Shown here in pieces: positions 51,815 through 62,369 of a stretch of DNA of 64,000 bases. Where the stretch lies: contig NZ_SMGO01000002.1 in NCBI RefSeq assembly GCF_004339765.1, positions 1,138,439 to 1,202,438 on the forward strand. Direction: 5' to 3'. The stretch comes from Albibacterium bauzanense (GTDB taxonomy: Bacteria > Bacteroidota > Bacteroidia > Sphingobacteriales > Sphingobacteriaceae). The first letter of the stretch is position 1. Each line of letters opens with the position of its first letter. Under the pieces are notes generated by a model, which was not told the origin of the DNA, made no database searches, and was given only the letters and a program-made list of their open reading frames with translations. Both the position numbers and the translations under genes were made by a program.

Positions 51815-52672
51815 TTAACCCTCTTTAGCTACTTTAGCAAGTATTTCTTGTAATTTTGCCTTATCGTGCATGTAAGGTTCTAAGTCGAGTAAATCAACTT
51901 TTCGAAATTCTATTGGGTGGCTTTCACTTTGTAAAGATATATATCCTGATTTAAGTGGCTGTCCATCCTTTTTAACTGCCGGATCGAAATTGGATACACT
52001 TCCACCTCCAATTCGTGGCTTCTCATAAGTTAATACTGTATCGCCTTCTATAATATGGTGAATGATTGAATCACCTAATACTAAAAATTCTGCTCGTACC
52101 CATTGGTCTCCACTATACGTTTTACTGGTTGAATTTATACAATGAGGAGTATAAAGTTTTCCATCAATTTCAACTTCTGTTCCTGGTGTACAGAGATTTC
52201 CTGTAGTACGTTCATTAACACCATCTCCACCTAAAAGCTGAGCTTCGATTGAGATCGGGAAGTCTTGATCTTTTAACATAGTTCTAGGATCTTGCCCGTG
52301 TAACATAGCTCCACTATTGCGTAATGCCCATGCTTCACCACCATTTACTTGCTCACCTACAAATCGATATTCAATTCGTAGCAGATAAGCTGAAAATGGT
52401 TTTTTGTAGAAGATATGGCCAAATTGGTTATCGAAAGTTTTGTATCCATCATATGATACCTTCATGACACCGTTTTCTACACGAAAAGTATTGGCAAAAT
52501 TATCATTTAGCTCATGTTTGGAAATTTTAACAGTCCAATCGTTTAAATCTTTGCCATTAAATAAGGAGATCCAATTTACATCGTCTTGGGAACGTTTTAT
52601 TAACATGCTGGATGATGCAATTACTATAACCGCTAAAATGGATAAGATTACTGTTTTTCTAATTATTTTCAT
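51815..52672 (-). CDS. DUF1080 (3-keto-disaccharide hydrolase-like) protein
   Basis: A 285-residue protein with a signal or anchor (about 5-23) and a laminin-like beta-sandwich DUF1080 domain: WISLFNGKDLNDWTVKI (about 33-49), LRIEYRFVGEQVNGGEAWALRNSG (about 98-121), IEAQLLGGDG and GYISLQSESHPIEFRKVDL. Family members act on glycans or their 3-keto derivatives outside the cytoplasm. Starts at 52690 or 52672 are both ATG; the latter gives the better signal. Confidence 0.85.
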   Translation of the reverse strand: MKIIRKTVILSILAVIVIASSSMLIKRSQDDVNWISLFNGKDLNDWTVKISKHELNDNFANTFRVENGVMKVSYDGYKTFDNQFGHIFYKKPFSAYLLRIEYRFVGEQVNGGEAWALRNSGAMLHGQDPRTMLKDQDFPISIEAQLLGGDGVNERTTGNLCTPGTEVEIDGKLYTPHCINSTSKTYSGDQWVRAEFLVLGDSIIHHIIEGDTVLTYEKPRIGGGSVSNFDPAVKKDGQPLKSGYISLQSESHPIEFRKVDLLDLEPYMHDKAKLQEILAKVAKEG

Positions 52673-52811
52673 TTCGGTTGAATTAGTCATTTATTTAAAA
52701 GTAGTAATTAATTTTTTCTTATTAGTTATTAGTTGATACGTTAATTCCTAATTTCTTTATCATACTTGGTGTTTCTTCTTCTTATTGCAAGACTATCTCT
52801 ATTTTGACCGC

Positions 52812-53513
52812 ATGGAATCACAATATAAACCACATATTTCAATTAATCTATGGGCAGAAGGAGATAGACCCCGGGAAAAGATGTTAATTCAAGGAAGACG
52901 ATCTCTAAGTGACGCGGAACTGATTTCTATCCTTATTGGAAGTGGAGGTAAGAATGAATCAGCAGTAGAACTCAGTAGACGTATCTTGAATGAGAATGGG
53001 AATAATTTAAATCAGTTAGCTAAACTCTCAGTTGAGGACTTTTTTTCTTATAAAGGTATTGGAGAAGCAAAAGCAATGGCTATTGTTGCTGCTTTAGAAC
53101 TGGGACGAAGGAGGGATGAAACACTTGAGATTAAAAAAAAGCAGATTGTTGTTAGTAAAGATGCTTATGATGAATTAAAATCGTTGTATATGGATTTAAA
53201 TCATGAAGAGTTCTGGATTATAATATTAAATCAAGCGAATAGGGTTCAAAGTAAACAACTAATTAGTAAAGGAGGAAGATCTAGTACGGTAGTTGATGCA
53301 AAGATGGTTTTTGAGAGTGCATTGCAGAATAAGGCTAGCGCTATTGTTTTAAGCCATAATCATCCTTCTGGAAATTTAACACCTAGTGATCAGGATTTGA
53401 TTTTAACTAAAAAACTGGTTGAAGGAGGAAAATTGCTTGACATTAAAATTTTAGATCATCTGATATTTTCTAATAATACTTATTATAGTTTTTCTGACGA
53501 AGGGCTTCTGTAA
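52812..53513 (+). CDS. radC: RadC (JAB/MPN-domain DNA repair-associated protein)
   Basis: A 233-residue protein with a helix-hairpin-helix N-terminus (LIQGRRSLSDAELISILIG) and a C-terminal JAMM domain, showing LNQANRVQSKQLISKGG and LSHNHPSGNLTPSDQD (Zn-binding HxH...D). Named RadC; its biochemical role is unclear. The ATG at 52812 was chosen over a TTG 27 nt upstream. Confidence 0.92.
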   Translation: MESQYKPHISINLWAEGDRPREKMLIQGRRSLSDAELISILIGSGGKNESAVELSRRILNENGNNLNQLAKLSVEDFFSYKGIGEAKAMAIVAALELGRRRDETLEIKKKQIVVSKDAYDELKSLYMDLNHEEFWIIILNQANRVQSKQLISKGGRSSTVVDAKMVFESALQNKASAIVLSHNHPSGNLTPSDQDLILTKKLVEGGKLLDIKILDHLIFSNNTYYSFSDEGLL

Positions 53514-53575
53514 ATTCTGCAAACTTGATGCGAATTTATATCTTTGCATAAATTCTAAAACAGTAAGACACTCGC

Positions 53576-55975
53576 ATGAGAATATCATATAATTGGCTCA
53601 AGGACTTTTTAAAAATAGATAAATCACCTGAAGAACTATCCGAAATATTAACAAATATTGGACTAGAAGTTGAAAGTGTAGAAGAGGTAGAGGATATTCC
53701 AGGTGGGCTTGCAGGTTTAGTTATAGCAGAGGTGTTGAGTTGTGAGCAACATCCAAATGCTGATCGTTTGCGTATAACCACAGTCAATAATGGAAATGAA
53801 AGCCCGTTACAGGTTGTATGCGGTGCTCCTAATGTGGCTAAAGGACAAAAGGTAATACTAGCCGGAGTGGGTACTACTGTTTTTCCTTTAGAAGGTGAAC
53901 CTTTTAAGATTAAAGAATCTAAGATACGTGGTGAACTTTCACAAGGGATGATCTGTGCTGAGGATGAGATTGGATTAGGGAAGTCGCATGATGGTATTTT
54001 GGTTTTACCTTCTGATGCGAAGGTCGGTGTATTAGCAAAAGATCATTTTAATATACAGTCAGATTCTATTTTTGAAATTGGCCTGACTCCAAATCGTTCT
54101 GATGCAGCATCTCATTTAGGTGTTGCGCGTGATGTAGCTGCCTTTTTGCGAAAGGATTTTAAATTGCCAGATGTTTCGGCAGTTGGTTTTGATGACAGTC
54201 AGAATGAGGTTAAAGTTTCTATTGAAGATGAAGCTGCATGTCCAAGATATACTTCATTGACAATAAAGGGAATAACAGTAAAAGAATCACCAGAGTGGTT
54301 GAAGAATCGTTTATTAGCTATTGGAGTTCGACCGATCAATAATATTGTTGATATTACAAACTATGTTCTGCATGAGCTTGGCCAGCCACTTCATGCTTTT
54401 GATGCTGATCAGATAGTTGGAAAACAAATCATTGTTAAGACTTTACCAGAAGGAACATCTTTTATAACGCTAGATGAAATTGAGAGAAAGCTATCTTCAA
54501 ACGATTTAATGATATGTGATACAGAAAAAGCACTGTGTATTGCCGGGGTTTTCGGTGGACTTTCTTCTGGAATCAAAGAATCTACAACATCTGTATTTTT
54601 AGAAAGTGCTTATTTCAATGCAGTTTCTGTTAGAAAGACTTCAAAATACCATGGCTTAAAAACGGATGCATCTTTTCGCTTTGAAAGGGGAACGGATCCT
54701 GATATCACAGTTTTTGCTCTACAGAGAGCTGCTAAATTAATTTTGGAGCTGGCAGGAGGAGAGATTATCGGTGGAATATCTGATATTTATCCAAATCCCA
54801 TTAAGCCGATTAATGTGTCGGTTACTTACAGAAATGTCCAGAAGTTAATTGGTAAAGAGATTCCTAAGGAGGAAATTAAAGCAATTATAGAATCATTAGG
54901 AATCCGCGTTTTAGGAGATAACGGAGAGGTTTTAGAAGTAGAAGTTCCGCCTTACCGCGTAGATGTGACACGTGAAGTGGATATCGTTGAGGAGGTACTG
55001 CGTCTTTATGGTTATAATAATATTGAAATCAGCCAGCAAATAAAGGCTTCGTTGAACACTTCTCCTAAGCCAGATAGAGAGTTGATTGAAAACCAGATTT
55101 CCGATCTTCTGATTGGAAACGGATTTCATGAAATCTTAAATAACTCTTTAACTAAGATTGCATATGCTGATAAGCCAGATGAGGCTGTGCGCATTATAAA
55201 CCCTTTAAGTAGTGATTTGGATACAATGCGCCAAAGCTTATTGTATTCTGGACTGGAAGTCATTGCTTATAATCAAAAACGGAAAGTTCCTGATTTAAAG
55301 CTCTTTGAATTTGGAAAGGTGTATTATAAACTGCCTAATGGTTATAATGAAAATAAACGTTTAGGTGTGTTTTTAACAGGAGATATGCATCGTGAACAAT
55401 GGAATAATATTGATGAACGAGCTTCTTTCTTTGATCTAAAGGGTATTGTTGATGGAATATTGGGCCGGTTAAATATTAAGAAATTTCAGACAAGAGATGT
55501 AACAATAGATGCCTTTTCTTATGGGTTGACTTATGCTAGAGGTGAACAGATATTTGTAAATTTTGGGGCTATTGACAAAAAGGTTTTAAAGCAGGTGGAT
55601 GTTCAAGGGGAGATATTCTATGCTGACTTTAATTGGGATATCATCTTGAAAAGTATAACGAATAATAAGATAGTCTATAAAGAGGTCTCGAAATTCCCGT
55701 CAATACGAAGAGACCTTGCTATTTTGGTTGATGAAAAGGTTTCATTTGCATCTTTAAAGGGAATAGCAGAGAAGACAGAGCGAAAGATCTTGCATGAAGT
55801 TAATGTTTTTGATGTTTATCAAGGTGATAAATTGCCAGAAGGTAAGAAGTCTTACGCCTTAAGCTTTATATTCCAGGATGAAGAAAAAACATTGACAGAC
55901 AAACAAATTGATTTAGTGATTCAAAAATTTATACTTAACTTTGAGAAAGAACTTAATGCTGAAATAAGAAAATAA
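53576..55975 (+). CDS. pheT: Phenylalanyl-tRNA synthetase beta subunit
   Basis: A 799-residue subunit: starts MRISYNWLKDFLKIDKSPEE, tRNA-binding EMAP-like domain (VLSCEQHPNADRLRITTV, about 50-67), B3/B4 editing domain (about 210-380), B5 (about 400-470), the class II-like core, and a C-terminal FDX-ACB domain (PSIRRDLAILVDEKVSF, then FQDEEKTLTDKQIDL). With PheS it charges tRNA-Phe. pheS is not in the window, so the two genes are separate. Confidence 0.96.
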   Translation: MRISYNWLKDFLKIDKSPEELSEILTNIGLEVESVEEVEDIPGGLAGLVIAEVLSCEQHPNADRLRITTVNNGNESPLQVVCGAPNVAKGQKVILAGVGTTVFPLEGEPFKIKESKIRGELSQGMICAEDEIGLGKSHDGILVLPSDAKVGVLAKDHFNIQSDSIFEIGLTPNRSDAASHLGVARDVAAFLRKDFKLPDVSAVGFDDSQNEVKVSIEDEAACPRYTSLTIKGITVKESPEWLKNRLLAIGVRPINNIVDITNYVLHELGQPLHAFDADQIVGKQIIVKTLPEGTSFITLDEIERKLSSNDLMICDTEKALCIAGVFGGLSSGIKESTTSVFLESAYFNAVSVRKTSKYHGLKTDASFRFERGTDPDITVFALQRAAKLILELAGGEIIGGISDIYPNPIKPINVSVTYRNVQKLIGKEIPKEEIKAIIESLGIRVLGDNGEVLEVEVPPYRVDVTREVDIVEEVLRLYGYNNIEISQQIKASLNTSPKPDRELIENQISDLLIGNGFHEILNNSLTKIAYADKPDEAVRIINPLSSDLDTMRQSLLYSGLEVIAYNQKRKVPDLKLFEFGKVYYKLPNGYNENKRLGVFLTGDMHREQWNNIDERASFFDLKGIVDGILGRLNIKKFQTRDVTIDAFSYGLTYARGEQIFVNFGAIDKKVLKQVDVQGEIFYADFNWDIILKSITNNKIVYKEVSKFPSIRRDLAILVDEKVSFASLKGIAEKTERKILHEVNVFDVYQGDKLPEGKKSYALSFIFQDEEKTLTDKQIDLVIQKFILNFEKELNAEIRK

Positions 55976-55985
55976 GAAAAAACGC

Positions 55986-56294
55986 ATGCCAACTGTTTCT
56001 GACCAATTAACCCGTATAGTTGACCGATCAACCAAAATCATTGACTTATGTGTTACTTTACAGGAAGAGAATGACTTACTAAAGCTTGAGAATCAATCAC
56101 TAAAAGTTGCTGTAGACGTAAGTACAGAAAAAATAAAGAACTTAGAAGAAAAAATAAAGGCACTTACCGTAGCAAGATCTTTAGATGGTCTAAATGAGAG
56201 TGTTGAATTAATAAATGAGAAAAATATTGGCATAAAGCAAAAAATTGACGATTTTGTGCGTGAAATTGACAAGTGTATTTTGTTACTTAAATAA
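55986..56294 (+). CDS. Small coiled-coil protein before zapA
   Basis: A 102-residue protein dominated by a coiled coil (EENDLLKLENQSLKVAVDVS, about 28-47; TEKIKNLEEKIKALTVA). It follows pheT by 10 bp and precedes zapA by 30 bp, the usual Bacteroidota order. It resembles small coiled-coil division partners such as ZapB in general form only. A role in division is inferred from context. Confidence 0.75.
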   Translation: MPTVSDQLTRIVDRSTKIIDLCVTLQEENDLLKLENQSLKVAVDVSTEKIKNLEEKIKALTVARSLDGLNESVELINEKNIGIKQKIDDFVREIDKCILLLK

Positions 56295-56324
56295 AACGGC
56301 AGATTGCCGGCAAACAAGGCTCAA

Positions 56325-56612
56325 ATGGGAGAGATTTCCATAAAAATAAATATTGCAGATAGAATTTATCCTCTTCGGATAGCAACTGAAGAAGAAGAGG
56401 TTATAAGAAGAGCTGCAAAGCTAATAAATGATCGCATGAAAGAGTTTCAAGACAATTATGCGGTTCGGGATAAGCAAGATTTGCTATCTATGTGTGTGTT
56501 ACATTATGCAACAGCTACGTTGAAAGCGGATGATTCTTCAAAACAAGAAGATAAAGAAGTTGCAAAAAAGGTACATCAGTTAGATGAATTGCTGTCAGGT
56601 TTTTTTAGCTAA
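56325..56612 (+). CDS. zapA: Cell division protein ZapA
   Basis: A 95-residue protein of the ZapA family: EISIKINIADRIYPLRIATE at the start, EEEVIRRAAKLINDRMKEFQ, then a helical tail with a coiled-coil part. ZapA cross-links FtsZ filaments at midcell. I chose the ATG at 56325; a TTG at 56304 is less likely. Confidence 0.9.
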   Translation: MGEISIKINIADRIYPLRIATEEEEVIRRAAKLINDRMKEFQDNYAVRDKQDLLSMCVLHYATATLKADDSSKQEDKEVAKKVHQLDELLSGFFS

Positions 56613-56649
56613 ATATAACGTTCTTTAAAATAGAGCCATAAAAGTTTAG

Positions 56650-56815
56650 CCGCAGTTAAATGTGGGTTTCACTATTTAAAACTTAACGCTTCAATATTAC
56701 ATGCGTGAAATAGGTGTATTCTATTTGGTTTCCATCTAGAAATGATCAAAACGCAAATCCTGTATAGATGAAGTTTTTAATATATGAAACCCTTGTTTTC
56801 CTGCGGTTTTTTTTT
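56650..56815 (+). ncRNA. ssrS: Candidate 6S RNA between zapA and rny
   Basis: CCGCAG (56650-56655) pairs with CTGCGG (56801-56806), GGGTTTCA (56664-56671) with TGAAACCC (56785-56792), and TTTAAAACTT (56675-56684) with AAGTTTTTAA (56771-56780, one bulge). The result is one long interrupted rod of about 155 nt closing directly onto T9 (56807-56815). Inside are a large open part and small hairpins (AAATAG/CTATTT at 56708-56726; CATCTA/TAGATG at 56733-56770). Shape, size and zapA neighbourhood resemble 6S RNA. The identity is inferred. Confidence 0.6.
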
Positions 56816-56877
56816 GATAATTATATAAATGAGATTTGAGTTAAACAGATAGAGACTCATAATATTTGAAAATAAAT

Positions 56878-58431
56878 ATGGAATCAATACTATACATCAT
56901 TTTAGGTCTCGCAATAGGAGTAGTTATAGGCCGATACCTCCTTCGAAATATATTTAAGAAACAGGAGATTGCTGTTCAGAATAAAGCCAAGAAGATATTA
57001 AAAGAAGCTGAGCTGAATGCAGAACATCTGAAGAAAAACAGACTGTTAGAAGCTAAAGAGAAATTCCTTCAATTGAAATCGGAACATGAAACTGAGGTAA
57101 GTCAAAGGAATAATACGCTTAATCAGCGAGAAAATAATGTACGTCAGAAAGAGCAATCTATAAACCAACGTTTGGAAAAGATTAATCGTGAATCTCAGGA
57201 TTTAGAGAATCAGCGTAAGAATCTTGATAGATTAGTTGAGCTTAATGAAAAACGACAAGAAGAGGTTGAGAATCTAAAATCTCAGCAAATTGTTCAATTA
57301 GAGTCTATTGCTGGTTTATCTGCAGAAGAAGCAAAAAATCAATTGGTTGATAATCTAAGAGAAGAAGCTCGTACAAAGGCTCTTAGTCAAATAAAAGATA
57401 TCGTTGCAGAAGCTAAATTAACCGCTAGCAAGGAGGCAAAGAAAATCGTTATTCAAACAATTCAAAGACAAGCTACAGAAAGTGCAATCGAAAATACCGT
57501 TTCTATTTTTCACATTGAAAGCGATGAGATTAAGGGTAGGGTGATTGGAAGAGAGGGTAGAAATATACGTGCATTAGAGGCTGCAACAGGCATTGAGATT
57601 ATAGTTGATGATACTCCTGAAGCAATTATCTTATCCGGCTTTGACCCTATACGTCGTGAAATAGCCCGTTTAGCATTGCATAGATTGGTTACTGACGGAC
57701 GTATTCACCCTGCTCGTATTGAAGAAGTTGTGGCCAAGACGAAGAAACTAATTGACGATGAAATTGTAGAGATTGGAGAAAGAACAGTAATTGATTTGGG
57801 CATACATGGTTTGCATCCTGAATTAATTAGAATGGTGGGTAGAATGCGCTATCGTTCGTCTTATGGCCAAAACTTGTTACAACACTCGAGAGAGGTAGCG
57901 AATTTTTGTGCAACCATGGCAGCAGAGCTTGGTTTAAATGTGAAAATGGCTAAGCGTGCAGGTTTACTTCATGATATTGGAAAGGTGCCAGATGATAATC
58001 CTGAACTGCCACATGCTATTCTAGGTATGCAGCTTGCAGAGAAATATAAAGAACACCCAGATGTGTGTAATGCTATTGGTGCTCACCACGATGAAATAGA
58101 AATGACATCGATGATTTCTCCGATTGTCCAAGCTTGTGATGCTATATCCGGCGCAAGACCTGGAGCAAGAAGAGAAGTAGTAGAAAGCTATATTAAACGT
58201 TTGAAAGATTTGGAATCACTGGCATTATCATATCCTGGTGTTGAAAAAACTTTTGCAATTCAAGCAGGACGTGAGCTAAGGGTGGTTGTTGAAAGTGAAA
58301 AGATCACTGATGCACAATCTGAGACTTTAGCAGCAGATATCTCTAATCGTATTCAGACTGAAATGACCTATCCGGGACAAATAAAGGTAACCGTAATCCG
58401 CGAAACCCGCTCCGTTTCATTCGCGAAATAA
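56878..58431 (+). CDS. rny: Ribonuclease Y
   Basis: A 517-residue enzyme: N-terminal membrane helix ([18 protein letters not shown], about 4-21), a long coiled coil (about 30-170), KH domain ([20 protein letters not shown], about 222-241), and an HD domain ([20 protein letters not shown], then [13 protein letters not shown], HDxGK). It is a membrane-bound endoribonuclease that starts mRNA decay. The ATG at 56878 was chosen; a TTG lies 12 nt upstream. Confidence 0.96.
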   Translation: MESILYIILGLAIGVVIGRYLLRNIFKKQEIAVQNKAKKILKEAELNAEHLKKNRLLEAKEKFLQLKSEHETEVSQRNNTLNQRENNVRQKEQSINQRLEKINRESQDLENQRKNLDRLVELNEKRQEEVENLKSQQIVQLESIAGLSAEEAKNQLVDNLREEARTKALSQIKDIVAEAKLTASKEAKKIVIQTIQRQATESAIENTVSIFHIESDEIKGRVIGREGRNIRALEAATGIEIIVDDTPEAIILSGFDPIRREIARLALHRLVTDGRIHPARIEEVVAKTKKLIDDEIVEIGERTVIDLGIHGLHPELIRMVGRMRYRSSYGQNLLQHSREVANFCATMAAELGLNVKMAKRAGLLHDIGKVPDDNPELPHAILGMQLAEKYKEHPDVCNAIGAHHDEIEMTSMISPIVQACDAISGARPGARREVVESYIKRLKDLESLALSYPGVEKTFAIQAGRELRVVVESEKITDAQSETLAADISNRIQTEMTYPGQIKVTVIRETRSVSFAK

Positions 58432-58437
58432 AGTGCT

Positions 58438-58956
58438 ATGAATAAAAAGAATATTCGGAATAAGAAGCCAGTGAGTAAGGTTGATGCGCTTTTTCTTCAA
58501 TATGCTGATAGCCATCAGAACTCAACGAACATTCTGATTCATTGGATATGTGTTCCACTTATTGTATTTGGTATTTTTGGTTTAGTATGGAGTATTCCTT
58601 TTCCTCATATCGATTTCTTAGGTAAATATAATGGCTTCATCAATTGGGCTTCCTTTCTTGTTGCGTTTTCCATTTATTATTATTTGAAATTATCTCCTAC
58701 CTTATCGTATGGAATGTTATTGATAATAGGATTATTTAGCTATTTTATTGTGCAGTTAGAATATTGGGAATTAGCAGGCGGTCCGGCACTTTGGTTGGTA
58801 TGTTTGATAATTTTTATTTTATCATGGATTGGACAGTTTATTGGGCACAAGATTGAGGGTAAGAAACCTTCATTTTTAACTGATTTGAAATTTTTATTAA
58901 TAGGGCCAATATGGTTATTAGCTAAGGTCTATAAGAAGGTCAGGATCCCTATTTAA
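58438..58956 (+). CDS. Mpo1/DUF962-like membrane protein
   Basis: A 172-residue protein with about four helices and the DUF962/Mpo1 pattern: LFLQYADSHQNSTNILIHWI (about 18-37) and IGQFIGHKIEGKKPSF (about 133-148). Yeast Mpo1 is an Fe-dependent dioxygenase in fatty-acid alpha-oxidation, with His residues as ligands, and the His pair (about 27 and 36) and H139 are present here. The bacterial role is not proven. It begins 6 bp after rny. Confidence 0.82.
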   Translation: MNKKNIRNKKPVSKVDALFLQYADSHQNSTNILIHWICVPLIVFGIFGLVWSIPFPHIDFLGKYNGFINWASFLVAFSIYYYLKLSPTLSYGMLLIIGLFSYFIVQLEYWELAGGPALWLVCLIIFILSWIGQFIGHKIEGKKPSFLTDLKFLLIGPIWLLAKVYKKVRIPI

Positions 58957-58984
58957 ATATTTTTCTTTGTTAAGGAAAGAGAAG

Positions 58985-60004
58985 ATGAGAGTTTTATATG
59001 CCATACAGGGAACTGGGAATGGCCATCTATGTAGGGCGATGGATGTTGTTCCTTGCTTAAAAAAGATTGCGGATGTTGACATTTTATTAAGTGGAACTCA
59101 AGCCGATATTCAATTGCCTTTTGAGGTAAAATACAGATTAAAAGGTTTAAGTTTTATCTTTGGTAAGTCAGGTGGAGTAGATTTATGGAAAACATTCATT
59201 CATTCACAGTTCCGATTATTTATTAAAGAAGTAAACGCTTGCCCGGTTAATGATTATGATCTGGTTATTAACGATTTTGAACCTGTTTCTGCATGGGCAT
59301 GTAGTTTAAAAGATAAACATTGTATAAGTCTCAGTCACCAAGCAGCCGCAATACATGATCTGGCACCAAAGCCTGAAGAGGTAGATCGCTTAGGAAAATT
59401 CATTTTGAAACATTATGCTCCAAGCAATGAAACCTATGGTTTTCATTTTAAATCATATGCTCCTAATTTTTATACACCTATAATCCGCAAACAGATTCGA
59501 GATCAGAAAATTTCAAATCGTGGACATTATACAGTATACTTGCCTTCTTATGATGATCATTTATTAATGAAGTATCTTTCACGTTTTCCTGAAGTTAAAT
59601 GGGATGTATATTCCAAGCATAATAAAACATTGATCGTTTCCGGAAATATCAGAATTCAACCTATTGATAATGAAAGTTTCGTTGCAAGCATGGCTTCTTC
59701 TGAAGGAGTATTATGTGGTGCTGGGTTTGAGACTCCTGCAGAAGCGCTATTTCTTAAGAAAAAGCTATTGGTGATTCCAATGAAGAATCAATATGAGCAA
59801 CATTTAAATGCCGCAGCTTTGGAAGAACTTGGAGTTCCGGTAATCAAGAATATTAAACCTGAAAATGACATCTTTATCCAGCGATGGATTAATAGTGATA
59901 ATGTAATTGAGGTAAATTATGAAAACCAAGTTGAAGATATTCTTGAGCATATTTTAAATAGTTATAAAAACCGTGAGAGTAAACAATTATTTCCTATTAG
60001 TTGA
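58985..60004 (+). CDS. MurG-like glycosyltransferase family protein
   Basis: A 339-residue GT-B protein with MRVLYAIQGTGNGHLCRAMD at the start (acceptor-domain glycine motif) and a C-terminal donor-site block VLCGAGFETPAEALFLKKKL (about 242-261), with PMKNQYEQHLNAAAL. It resembles uncharacterised glycosyltransferases encoded near cell-envelope genes. Acceptor and donor are unknown. The ATG at 58985 was chosen over a TTG at 58967. Confidence 0.8.
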   Translation: MRVLYAIQGTGNGHLCRAMDVVPCLKKIADVDILLSGTQADIQLPFEVKYRLKGLSFIFGKSGGVDLWKTFIHSQFRLFIKEVNACPVNDYDLVINDFEPVSAWACSLKDKHCISLSHQAAAIHDLAPKPEEVDRLGKFILKHYAPSNETYGFHFKSYAPNFYTPIIRKQIRDQKISNRGHYTVYLPSYDDHLLMKYLSRFPEVKWDVYSKHNKTLIVSGNIRIQPIDNESFVASMASSEGVLCGAGFETPAEALFLKKKLLVIPMKNQYEQHLNAAALEELGVPVIKNIKPENDIFIQRWINSDNVIEVNYENQVEDILEHILNSYKNRESKQLFPIS

Positions 60005-60029
60005 ATTGTACGATAAGTTCTAAATAACT

Positions 60030-62366
60030 ATGGTACAGATATTAGGAGTTTTTCGACTTGTTTTAATACTTACTCTTAGTTTGTTTTTGAGTGACTCTTT
60101 TGGTCAACAACTTTATTCAATAAGTGGAACGGTTCGGGACTCTGCATCGGGTGAAACAATAGCAGGGGCTACGGTGCATATTGCCGACAAAGAGAATACA
60201 ACAGGAAGAACCAATAGCTATGGTTTTTTCTCTTTAAGTGCTTCTCCAGGAAAGTACAATCTAACCATCTCCTTTGTTGGTTATCAAAGTAAAACACAAG
60301 AAATTACATTAAATAAGGATACATCAATAAGCATCCTTTTGGATATTGGTAATACTTTGGATGCTGTACAGATCAATGCTGATTCCCCAAGAGAAATCTT
60401 AAACTCACCTATTATGGGAGCTAATAAGCTCCAGATGGGGGAGATATTAAAGGTTCCCGTTTTGTTTGGTGAAAAGGATGTTTTAAAAACAATACAACTT
60501 TTACCTGGAGTAATATCAAGTGGTGAGGGAAATAGTGGTTTCTTTGTTAGAGGCGGTGCCATTGATCAAAATCTGATCATCTTAGATGAAGCGACTGTAT
60601 ACAATGCTTCTCATCTTTTTGGCTTTTTTTCAACGTTTAATTCTGATGCTATAAAAGAAGTAACTCTCTATAAAGGAGGAATGCCGCCGCAGTATGGAGG
60701 GCGCTTGTCTTCGGTCTTGGATATTAATATGCTTGATGGAAATAAGAAGGAATTCAAAGCTCAGGGTGGTATTGGACTTATTGCATCAAGGTTAGCATTA
60801 GAAGGCCCTTTAAAAAAAGATAAAGGATCGTTTATGATTAGTGCCCGTAGAACGTATGCTGATATGTTCTTGAAATTATCCAAGGATTCTACAGTTAATA
60901 ACAGCTCCTTATATTTTTATGATTTAAACTTAAAAACCAATTATCAATTTAATGAACGGAATACTTTATATCTATCCGGGTATTTTGGAAAAGATGTTTT
61001 AGGCTATGCTGAATCATTCGGGTTCGATTGGGGAAATTCAACAGCTACCCTAAGATGGAATCATGTTTATAATCCTCGGTTATTTTCAAACACTTCATTG
61101 ATCTATGGAGATTTTAATTATAATGTTGATGTTTTTGATAATGATGCTAATTTCAATATTGCATCATTAATTCGTAGCTATACCTTAAAACAAGATTTTC
61201 AATTTTATTCAAAGTCTGATCATATATTCCGTTTTGGTTTAAATGTTTTAAAGCAAAAAGTCAGTCCTGCTAATTTCGTTTCCCGAGATACAAGTACTTT
61301 CACTAGTCTAGAGTCGGAGTCTCGATCAGGTGTTGAGATTAATACTTATTTATCTCATGATTGGAGCCCGTCTGATCGGATAAATATGTTATATGGTTTT
61401 CGTCTTTCAAGCTTCCTGGCAACCGGACCAGGAACATTTAATACATATGACTCTGATGGAGATATCGTCAATAGTAGAAAGTATACAGGCTCACAAGTTG
61501 TGAAAAGCTATTTTATAATCGAACCTCGCTTTTCTATTAACTATAAGGTAGATCAGGTGTCTAGTATAAAAGCATCTTATAATCGAAATAGCCAGAACCT
61601 ACACTTATTGAGCAATTCAACGGCTTCTTTACCAACAGATGTTTGGATGATGAGTAGCCATAATATTAAACCACAATTAGCAGATCAAGGAGCTATTGGT
61701 TACTTCAGGACAATTAATGACGATCAGTTAGAGTTTTCAACAGAACTCTACTATAAGGATATGAAAAATCAAATTGATTTTAAAACGAATGCTGATGTAC
61801 AGGCAAATCCGAATGTAGAAGCTGATCTGCTATACGGGAAGGGACGATCTTATGGGGTGGAATTGTTTTTGAAAAAGAGTAAAGGAAAATTGAACGGTTG
61901 GATTAGCTATACTTTATCACGAAGTGAGCGACAATTTGATGAGATTAACCAAGGTAATTGGTTTGCTGCCAGGCAAGACAGAATCCATGATTTATCACTG
62001 GTTGCTATGTATCAGATTAATGATAAGTGGAGTTTCTCTGGTACATTTATATATAGCACCGGAAATGCAGTTACTTTCCCGAGTGGGAAATATATCGTTG
62101 ATGACAAGCCAGTTTGGTATTATTCAGAGCGGAATGGATACAGGATGCCTGATTACCATCGTTTAGATTTAGGCTTTACATATGAACCTAAGCCTAAATC
62201 AAAGTTTAAATCAACCTGGGATTTTGGATTGTACAACGCTTATAATCATAAAAATGCCTATATGATTGATTTCAGAGAAAACGAGGATAATAGAAATCTA
62301 ACAGAAGCGTATAAAATCTCTTTATTTGGGATTATCCCATCTGTTACATGGAATTTTAAATTCTAA
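60030..62366 (+). CDS. TonB-dependent receptor with carboxypeptidase-regulatory domain
   Basis: A 778-residue outer-membrane protein: signal peptide (ends near SFGQQ, residue 26), CarboxypepD_reg-like domain (YSISGTVRDSASGETIAGAT, about 29-48), TonB plug (about 125-235, with GGAIDQNLIILDEATVYNAS) and a 22-strand-type barrel ending FGIIPSVTWNFKF. It is paired with the DUF4249 lipoprotein (3 bp downstream), a common transport pair in this phylum. Substrate unknown. Confidence 0.92.
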   Translation: MVQILGVFRLVLILTLSLFLSDSFGQQLYSISGTVRDSASGETIAGATVHIADKENTTGRTNSYGFFSLSASPGKYNLTISFVGYQSKTQEITLNKDTSISILLDIGNTLDAVQINADSPREILNSPIMGANKLQMGEILKVPVLFGEKDVLKTIQLLPGVISSGEGNSGFFVRGGAIDQNLIILDEATVYNASHLFGFFSTFNSDAIKEVTLYKGGMPPQYGGRLSSVLDINMLDGNKKEFKAQGGIGLIASRLALEGPLKKDKGSFMISARRTYADMFLKLSKDSTVNNSSLYFYDLNLKTNYQFNERNTLYLSGYFGKDVLGYAESFGFDWGNSTATLRWNHVYNPRLFSNTSLIYGDFNYNVDVFDNDANFNIASLIRSYTLKQDFQFYSKSDHIFRFGLNVLKQKVSPANFVSRDTSTFTSLESESRSGVEINTYLSHDWSPSDRINMLYGFRLSSFLATGPGTFNTYDSDGDIVNSRKYTGSQVVKSYFIIEPRFSINYKVDQVSSIKASYNRNSQNLHLLSNSTASLPTDVWMMSSHNIKPQLADQGAIGYFRTINDDQLEFSTELYYKDMKNQIDFKTNADVQANPNVEADLLYGKGRSYGVELFLKKSKGKLNGWISYTLSRSERQFDEINQGNWFAARQDRIHDLSLVAMYQINDKWSFSGTFIYSTGNAVTFPSGKYIVDDKPVWYYSERNGYRMPDYHRLDLGFTYEPKPKSKFKSTWDFGLYNAYNHKNAYMIDFRENEDNRNLTEAYKISLFGIIPSVTWNFKF

Positions 62367-62369
62367 ATT

